Part shown: positions 57,106 through 64,000 of the stretch, in pieces
How positions within the stretch are numbered: the first letter of the stretch is position 1
Layout: the number at the start of each line of letters is the position of its first letter
DNA from: Ashinkailepas kermadecensis
Lineage: Eukaryota; Arthropoda; Thecostraca; Neolepadidae
Reading direction: 5' to 3'
Length of the DNA stretch: 64,000 bases
Assembly: GCA_034440615.1 (NCBI GenBank)
Contig: JAOTOM010003998.1
Span: forward strand, 144,409-208,408
Program-made: the position numbers and the translations under genes
Notes under the pieces: model-generated
What the model saw: the letters and a program-made list of their open reading frames with translations, nothing else
Told to the model about the DNA's origin: nothing
Database searches by the model: none

Positions 57106-58949
57106 ATGCCTCAATTTGGACAATTTTACATTTTAAGGCGATATTTACTGGTGTAATTTGAGCAGTGTGAGAGATACCAAAAGAAAAACCTTCGAACAGG
57201 ACGGGAGATTTAGGATTGAAGTTAGGTGACTCAGAAACGACGGTGGTAGGCTGCACCCCCCCCCCCCCACATGACAACTAAGTTGCCCACTAATTATTTA
57301 ATGCAAGAAATATAAATGAAAATAGTAATCAAATACGGGGATTTTTTTTAATGCGGGTAGGTGGGCCCCTCTAATCCGAATGCCCCTCAACCGCTCTAGC
57401 GCGAATCCTAGGTACGCCACTGATCCGGTGCAAATTAACCCTCTCCGTCTTTCCGGTCATATCCTCACACCCAGTCTCGGGGGGGGAGGTGATACACCCC
57501 CCTCTAATATCCAAACTAAGCGTCGCACGAAAACGAAAGAGGTGTCAGCTGAAAATGCTCGATAAGCAAGGCCAGACACCACCCACAAAATTGTATCCCC
57601 CAAAAGTGACGTCACTAGGGGGCCTAGGCTTTCAAGACTTACATCATGTTTTTGTTCTGAGGTTCATTTTGGGGGAGATTTGAAGAAAAAAAATTGGAAT
57701 CGGAAAAGGGAGGCGGAATTGACCATTGCCATAACATTTTTGCCCACCCAAAAATCATTTTGTGAGCAATTTAAAAATTTTGAGTTCAATAATTTGTTTT
57801 AAAAATGTTTTTATTTTATTTTTCTAATGAGTAGAGGGGACAGAAAAACATGTTCGAAGCCAACTTGCTCTCATAAAATGCTTACTTTAGCCAGAATCTT
57901 CCACTTTAGCTCTAATGGGCAAATATGCAAAACTAATAAGTAATCAAAAACGGAAAAATCGAAAATTCCTCTGGTGCGTGTTGTTTCGTCCCTAAAGATA
58001 AGCAAACTCTGAAAGATTCATTAAAATATCTTTATCTGTTAAAGCGTGACGACTGGTTGAACGTTTTTGGAGGTGACCTCATTTGACCTTAACTAACTCG
58101 TTGAAACTAGATGACCTGACCTCAAAACTTTGACAGAACATGCCAAATTGATGTGGAAGAAGGTATGCCAAATTTCGGCGCGCTGCCGCGCACCGTTCTT
58201 CCACTATCCACGGAAAACCCTAGGGAGGCGCCTTTCAACACCCCCCCCCCCGAGACGGCGCTGGTTAATGGTATGACATGCTGCCCGATGCTGGAAAAAA
58301 ATTGGTAACCTTTCACGATCAGTACCTTGTGATAAGTTTTTGTGAGCATTAAATAAAATACGAGCATATTATGGATGCTTAAACAACATGCATGGAGACT
58401 AAAATTGCCACATAGGTCAATGACCTCAGGTGACCTAGGAATGGTCAGTTAATTTCTGCGAAGTTAGAAAGGCCTAAGGTCACCTAGTTATATTGAAGTA
58501 ATCAAACGCCCATATGCACATCATGATGTGCTCTATAGTTCACTGTGCTGATTTGTGCGAATATCATCGCTGTTTAGCACAGATTCGTCTGATATGCCCT
58601 CAAGAATGACCTCATGTCCAATTGACCTAATATGACCCGGATTTTTTTCCGTTGCCCTAACGGCGCATAAGAGATGATTTAGAAGCTCGGAACGATTGAG
58701 AAAATGTAGAGCGTAGTCGCAAACGGATGACAGCATGGTGCACCCAAAATACCGACTGGGAGATAGCTCCACCCACCACCCCACCCCAGTAGCGGAGCCA
58801 GCGCAACTCATTTCGACATGTTAACTGGGGATAAAAATTCCCGAGGGCCACCTTACCGATGGGGCGGGACAGACCCTGACGCAATGTCACCCACAGCGGC
58901 GTATAGCGGCCACTCTGCACAGGGCGCCTACCTAGTAGGCACCTACACC
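57106..58949. other. No gene recognised; AGGTCA-rich old repeat inside
   Basis: A C-tract at 57256-57268. 58065-58650 has many GACCT/AGGTC motifs and a C-run (58240-58250), resembling the TTAA elements in style but without clear ends. Confidence 0.4.
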
Positions 58950-59816
58950 GAACCGCAGCACAACATCACGTGAGTTTTCCTTCACTCTGCACAACCACTA
59001 CGTCACATCCGGAACTCACCACACTTCACCATCACTCGACACACCACCTACATCATCGTGCACACACAGGACAGCGCCGACACACGAACAACACTACTCG
59101 CCACAAACACATTCAACAATCAGCGCTGTTCGTTCACACTGCATCGCACCCTGAACACCAGCCGGGGCTACATTTTCGCCCCAGAGCTGGAAAAGGTTCC
59201 ACTCGACAACATCGCAGCACTGCTCGCCACCACAACCTTCCTTGACGCCACAGCCACAGCAGACCACATCAAATGGGAGGCAAGACACACACACACAACA
59301 TCTTGGTACTGATATTGAACATACAACAGCTCCCACCGCACGTACACACACACGAGAAGCAGTACGACGTACATCGTTACATGCCTCTCCCCTACGGCCA
59401 CACGGCAAACGTGCGTGTGCGTCACCAGAGTCTCTCTGTGGCCGGTGTGCAGCACACCACTCAACGTCCAACTGTCCATCAACCGAAAGGAGATGTACAG
59501 CCTGTGATGGGCCGCATCCCGCTACCGACCCCGACTGCCCCAAGTGGGCATGCAAGAGGGAGATGTGGCGGCATGCGGCAGCACAAAGCGTACCACACAC
59601 ACACACAAACACACCACAGCACGCCAGCACCTGCGTTTCACAAAACGCAACAACCCTCCCACCTCTAAATACCCACCCTCCCAAACCACACTCGCCGCCC
59701 GGCGCAGCTGCGTAGTTGCGCTTTCCTCACCTCCGAGACCCACGCCCAGGCCAGCTCCAACCACTACTACTAACGCACTAGCAGCCGGCTCTCGGAATCC
59801 AGCACACCCTCTGTGA
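58950..59816 (+). pseudogene. LINE ORF1 (gag-like zinc-knuckle protein) relic
   Basis: The frame at 59058 reads CSFTLHRTLNTSRGYIFAPE and PLDNIAALLATTTF, resembling the RRM-like middle of ORF1 proteins. After a frameshift come YDVHRYMPLPYGHT and then, in a third frame, CGRCAAHHSTSNC and CTACDGPHPATDPDCPKWAC (CCHC-type knuckles). This is the usual order of an I/Jockey/R1-type LINE ORF1, which packages the element RNA. At least two frameshifts and stops at 59309-59318 make it non-functional. It matches 42513-41829 on the other strand. The region is rich in CAC/ACA, which inflates open frames on both strands. No ORF2 follows. Confidence 0.6.
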
Positions 59817-59879
59817 AATCGAGGGGACATCACAAGACTGTGAGTTGGGATGCAAAACACTATGTCGATATCACGTCCA

Positions 59880-59981
59880 TAGACAATTTTATATATGTAT
59901 TATATATATATATATATTTATATATATGTATATATATGTTTATATATATTTATATATATATATCATATATATATATATATA

Positions 59982-60047
<66 letters not shown>

Positions 60048-60062
60048 TATACATATATATAT
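59880..60062. repeat. (TA)n microsatellite
   Basis: TATATA tract with occasional G/C interruptions. Confidence 0.95.
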
Positions 60063-60243
60063 GAAAGCAATCGTTCTTTCGGCTGCTTGCCGACATCTGG
60101 CCCAAATCGTGAAAATGAACAAGAACAATAAGCTTCTTCTCTGCATCACGTAGCAGGTAATTTTAGTCATTGGAAAATACAAAATACGTTATGAATGTGA
60201 AGTATGTAACAGCCCATTAGTTCAGTTACAGATAAAATTAGTC

Positions 60244-60720
60244 CCGTTGCCCTCCTTACGGGAGGGCAACGGAAGTGGGCGGAATCCGCCCAGCCCTCGT
60301 GCTTTTCGACGATATCTCATATACGGACAGGGCCATTGTAATGAAATGTTGGAACTTTGTAAACAAATTAAACACAGCATCCTATGCGCAAAGCAATGAA
60401 TTCCGTTGGTAAATATAGGAACTAGCTAGGGGGGGGGTTCAAAGTCGACTGACCGGCCCCCGAGCGTTCAGTCACAAAGGTTTAATCGGCGAGGTGGCGC
60501 GGTACGCAGGCCGATCTCGACCTTATTTCGCACTGAAAGCACCGATCCAGGATCATGAAAATTGATACTGCAGTGCGTTCTCTACAGCCGTAGTCTATCC
60601 CCCAATTGTTAGGCTTCTAGCTTCAGTAGTTTCCGAGATTTTAAGTGGGCGCCAATCCGTTCCCCCCTCCGGCCGCTCCATGTGAGTGGCCCACCGGAGC
60701 TCGTATTGAGGAAGTTTTTG
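60244..60720. mobile_element. Hairpin-ended repeat related in style to the TTAA elements
   Basis: CCGTTGCCCTCC (60244-60255) pairs perfectly with 60261-60272. GGGCGGAATCCGCCC follows, the same subterminal motif as family 1. Later, CTTCTAGCTTCAGTAGTTTC and GAGATTTTAAGTGGG parallel the family-1 tail (CCAGCTTTAGTAGGAGC.GGGATCTTAG). TTAA-bounded ends were not found. Probably a diverged relative. Confidence 0.4.
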
Positions 60721-61135
60721 CTCATGCCTGAACATGTTTACAGTACTTGCCTAGGAACAAGGAGTTGGTGGTTTCATGGGGGATTATTTAAGTGACAAAT
60801 TGTTATTCTTATTTCAGCAAAACCAAGGCATTCATAAAGTATTGTATGAAAAACTGCTTAAACATTAACCAAGAGTAACGTTGCGATTGCGGCTTGACTC
60901 GGAACCAACAGTTGCAAACAAGCTGCTACCAGACATCAACAAACAAAAAAACTTCGCATTGGCGTCAGCAGTCTCGAACGAAAAGCTGGATCTACCTTCT
61001 AAGGTAGAGTTACCTCGGGTGCGGTCATCTCGTCCGATCTAAGGTACCTGTCGCCGTGGGCGTTGGTTAGTGGTGCACTTCCTGACCTCCACTATAACCT
61101 GTCCTGTTCAAGGTCGGCAGTCGCCCCCACTGATC
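60721..61135. other. Upstream region of the cuticle gene
   Basis: No repeat or coding sequence recognised. Confidence 0.4.
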
Positions 61136-61175
61136 TATATAACACCGTACAAACAGGAGAAGAGCACCACATCAG
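61136..61175 (+). promoter_or_regulatory. Core promoter of the cuticle gene: TATA box and Inr
   Basis: TATATAA at 61136-61142 lies about 32-35 bp before CATCAGC at 61170-61176, an arthropod Inr-like TCAGT-type sequence. The first ATG follows about 45 bp downstream. Strong TATA boxes at this spacing are usual in arthropod cuticle genes. Confidence 0.7.
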
Positions 61176-61216
61176 CTGTAGCGATTCACCACCTCCAACA
61201 TCTCATATTCGTCAAT

Positions 61217-62061
61217 ATGAAGGTACTGCTGGCTCTCCAGGGTGGTTTGAGTCGGGAAATTCCCTGCATGTTATGTGTGTACCGGGAATAATACAGCAAG
61301 AAGTAGATTCATTTGTCCCTCACTCTCTGGCTTCAGATCATGCGGATGCCATTAAAGGTTGGCCGATATATCTAATCCCGTGAAGTGTTTCACACTCAAG
61401 TAGTATATGTGCAGTGAATATCAACTACCTGAAGGCTAATATTCTAACATTGTAGTAGCTTCTATACTGATGTTACCATATTTGCACCGTCCTATTTAGT
61501 CTAAGCAACGGTCCATTGCAGCTGCTGCTAACCCTGACAGCGCTGGTAGCCGCGGCCTCCGCCGAGTCGTCAGTCCGAGCCAACGTCGGGTACGCCGCAC
61601 CGGCCGTGCGAGCCGTGCCACTGCCCATCGCACGCATTCTGGAGTCGAGCAGCGAGACCGACGACCAGGGCGGCTACGCCTTCCGCTTCCTGTCCGACGA
61701 CGGCATCAGTCGGGAGGAGCAACGCTCCGACGGCGCCGTGTTCGGCTCCTACAGCTACGTCGCACCCGACGGCTCCACCGTGTCGGTGCGCTACGTGGCT
61801 GACGCGCTCGGGTTCCGCGCCGACGGCGACTCGCTGCCGACGCCCGTGCCGACCGAGTACCCGACACCGGTGGTGCCGTCCACCGAGGTGCCGGCCGAGC
61901 AGCGCACCATCCAGCTCAGCTACTCCAGCCCACAGGGGCGGCAGGAGCAGGAGCAGGAGCGGGCCCAGGTCCAGACGGCGTACGCCGCTCCTGGGCGGGC
62001 CGCAGTGGCTCCTGTTGTACGGTACGAGCCCGTCTACGAATTGCGACCCGTCTCCCAGTAA
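61217..62061 (+). CDS. RR-1-type cuticle protein (chitin-binding), two exons
   Basis: I place the start at ATG 61217. Exon 1 carries only ATG AAG (61217-61222), followed by donor GTACTG; intron 61223-61521 ends CCATTGCAG; exon 2 is 61522-62061. The 181-residue product begins MKLLLTLTALVAAASA, a signal peptide cleaved before about residue 17. A tiny first exon splitting the signal peptide is the usual design of arthropod cuticle genes. Residues 53-109 (GGYAFRF, EEQRSDGAVFGSYSYVAPDG, VRYVADALGF, LP) form a Rebers-Riddiford chitin-binding domain, closest to RR-1. The tail is rich in Pro, Gln, Glu and Ala. The protein would be secreted by epidermal cells and bind chitin in the exoskeleton. Coding GC content is high, unlike the flanks. 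The gene looks intact; no second cuticle gene is in the window. Confidence 0.92.
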
Positions 62062-62373
62062 ACCTACCAGTAGGTTCGTCTATCACTGAGCCCGTCTACC
62101 AGTAGGCTCATCTTCCACTGAGCTCGTCCACCAGTAAGACCGTGTACCGCTGACTCCGTCGATCATTTACATTGTCTCCCAGGGATTGTGATGTTAATGT
62201 GATGTTTTGTGCGCGCGTGTGTGGTATTTATTGCATGATCTAATGTGCATTAATATATACTTTGTGTTGTTCTTCCTGAACCTTATCATTTACTTCGAGA
62301 ATCTACATCCACTGATATATATTTCGCGTCGGCCTTCATGATGATCACCAAAATGATGGTGTGTGTGACGGTC

Positions 62374-62379
62374 AATAAA
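62374..62379 (+). terminator. Poly(A) signal AATAAA of the cuticle gene
   Basis: AATAAA lies 313 bp after the stop codon, with a TG-rich stretch (GTGTGTGTGACGG) just before it. It is the first canonical AATAAA after the stop codon, so it is the likely 3' end. Confidence 0.7.
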
Positions 62380-62399
62380 AGGTTGCTTCGCAATGGCAT

Positions 62400-63315
62400 G
62401 CTATTGAAATAACGGACACCTGATGGTTTATTTTACGCTCGTATTATTTAGTTTGCATGGAAGAACACGATTCGAGGCTTTTTGCTTGTGCAATAGTATC
62501 TTATTTCAGGAGACGAAGGCTGGCCGTGATTTTCATGTTGTAAACTATTAGGGCCTAGTGTCATGCTGTTAAAATAGTTCTTTTTATTCCAAAATATATC
62601 CAAACGAACATACATTTCAGCCATAGGTTTCTTCAGCTATTGTCTCTATCCATGGTCCTAAATCAACTGCAATATATATATAAGACAAACATTATAATGA
62701 CCTTCCCCAAGCTTGGCAGCCAGGATTGTAGAGTAATTCGCTGAACGACTTGAGAAATTGTAGTTATTGTGCTTGCTTGAAGCGCACCCAGGGTAATGGC
62801 AGGGAAGAAAGCGGGACACGATTACTGCAGAAGTTCATACATTTGGTGACACTGAACAAACATAGAGCGATATCGACCAATTTGAAATATGTGAGAAAGT
62901 GTTTTTGCGAACTTTGAAGGTGTGTTTTCTTCACGGTCGGCTTCAGTCGACGTTTTGGTAGGTGGATGAAGGCAGACATTTGTCTTCCTTCATCTGATCC
63001 GCGGAATTATCTAGAGATAATGCCCGAAATTGTCTAGAGATAGTGCCGGAAATCTTCGCTGCACCTATGGAATGGCTATTGCAGAGTTCATGATTGCTTA
63101 GAACTTGCTTCCTTGCCAGGGAGTGAGAGTGAGTAACGCGGGGCTGGGCTTGCTTCTGCGGCGGGTACATACAACAATTGAATTTCAACGTTGTTTTCAT
63201 TCCTCGGCAAAATGAGGATATTTGACGCACGTTTCGGAAGATAAAACAATTTTTCAGATAGAGGCGGCTCCAGGCGAGTTGTTTGGAGGAATTCCCCAGC
63301 GAAATTGATAAATTC
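62400..63315. other. No gene recognised
   Basis: AATTATCTAGAGATAATGCC and AATTGTCTAGAGATAGTGCC form a small direct duplication at 63003-63047. No other feature. Confidence 0.4.
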
Positions 63316-63318
63316 TAT

Positions 63319-63400
63319 AGACAGACAGACAGACAGACAGACATACTTCTATTGAGCTAATCCACAATGGAATTGTGGCTATTACAACCTCGCGTCAATT
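63319..63400. repeat. (AGAC)n followed by a short hairpin sequence
   Basis: (AGAC)6 is followed by ATACTTCTATTGAGCTAAT, then CCACAAT-GGA-ATTGTGG (63362-63378) and GCTATTACAACC. The layout (tetranucleotide repeat plus compact unique tail) recalls the 57/61-bp insertions, but a clear target duplication was not found. Confidence 0.5.
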
Positions 63401-63404
63401 AGAT

Positions 63405-63595
63405 GAAATATATCTCTATATCTCTATATCTCTATATCTCCATATCTCCATATGGAGATATGGAGATATGGAGATATGGAGATGTGAGATGTGGAGATGT
63501 GGAGATATGGAGATATGAAGATATAGAGATATGGAGATACGGAGATGTGGAGCTGTGGAGATGTGGAGATATGGAGATATGGAGATACTCTCTCT
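63405..63595. repeat. (GGAGATAT)n with inverted halves
   Basis: CTCTATAT/CTCCATAT units up to about 63454 are followed by the complementary ATGGAGAT units, making a large potential hairpin centred on CCATATGG (63448-63455). The right arm degrades into GATGTGGA variants. Confidence 0.9.
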
Positions 63596-63604
63596 CTCTC
63601 TCTC

Positions 63605-63660
<56 letters not shown>

Positions 63661-63740
63661 TACATGCATATATACTATATGTCCATATATATATGTCTTT
63701 ATATATATATATATATACATATATGCATATATATATATTT
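63596..63740. repeat. (TC)n and (TA)n microsatellite
   Basis: Short (TC)n, then long TATATA tracts interrupted by GCATAC and GTCC. Confidence 0.95.
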
Positions 63741-64000
63741 AGTTATTATCTCAATGCATATTCCTGTTTGCAGGCAAATCTTGGCAGCTTGTGCCTTAAG
63801 CGCTTTGTTCTAGATCGACTCAATTATTCGGATCACATGTGCTTTATATTGTTATTGTGTGGCGTTGCATCAAAATTCATATGAAGCCGCGTTCCAGTTC
63901 CCGAGACGGAAAGAAATCCTGCTATTGGCCCCGGGGTAGGTGACAGATATTGGAAGCATATCCGCCGTTATGGTTGCAATTTACATTCGGTGGCTGAACC
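63741..64000. other. No gene recognised
   Basis: Ordinary sequence to the window end, GC-richer after 63880. Confidence 0.4.

Overview
This is eukaryotic, almost certainly arthropod DNA (I would guess a crustacean) and most of it is non-coding. The arguments for an arthropod are a complete RR-type chitin-binding cuticle protein gene at 61.2-62.1 kb with TATA box, Inr, a two-codon first exon and a poly(A) signal; blocks of degenerate (TTAGG)n/(CCTAA)n; a CR1-like LINE; and P-element/THAP relics. The species cannot be named from sequence alone. There are no bacterial-style operons, no CRISPR and no rRNA.

Layout. 0-6.2 kb: two copies of one CR1-like LINE 3' end, a tRNA-like sequence, AT-rich interspersed repeats next to TTAGG-like repeats, and a first TTAA-flanked element. 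6.2-13 kb: short tandem repeats, a 1-kb 17-bp minisatellite and a second TTAA element. 13-20 kb: sparse sequence, a deletion derivative of the TTAA element and a second TTAA family. 20.3-21.5 kb: decayed P-element/THAP-type transposase. 22.5-29.6 kb: short repeats, 3.4 kb of eroded GA-rich repeat, a 57-bp insertion with target-site duplications, and a 650-bp element with 24-bp perfect inverted termini. 31.2-39.2 kb: an island of at least six unrelated tandem repeats laid end to end, including 4.1 kb of a 14-bp satellite. 41.8-45 kb: LINE ORF1 relic, two head-to-head TTAA elements sharing one TTAA, and a second 61-bp mini-insertion. 48.6-49.4 kb: coding exon of a secreted or membrane protein with PAN-like and C-type-lectin-like sequence. 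51-52.4 kb: tRNA-like sequences and an orphan THAP-domain fragment. 53.7-57.1 kb: 75-bp, 48-bp and 86-bp tandem arrays, the 86-mer being the 48-mer plus 38 bp. 59-60.7 kb: a second LINE ORF1 relic and another hairpin-ended repeat. 61.1-62.4 kb: the cuticle gene. 63.3-63.7 kb: simple repeats.

Only two loci look like host protein-coding genes (about 48.6 kb and 61.2 kb) and nothing links them functionally. The most interesting material is in the repeats: a TTAA-specific non-autonomous transposon family that carries a conserved 10-9-10 bp array of nuclear-receptor-type AGGTCA half-sites, and a roughly 60-bp microsatellite-headed insertion seen twice, each time with 12-13 bp target-site duplications.
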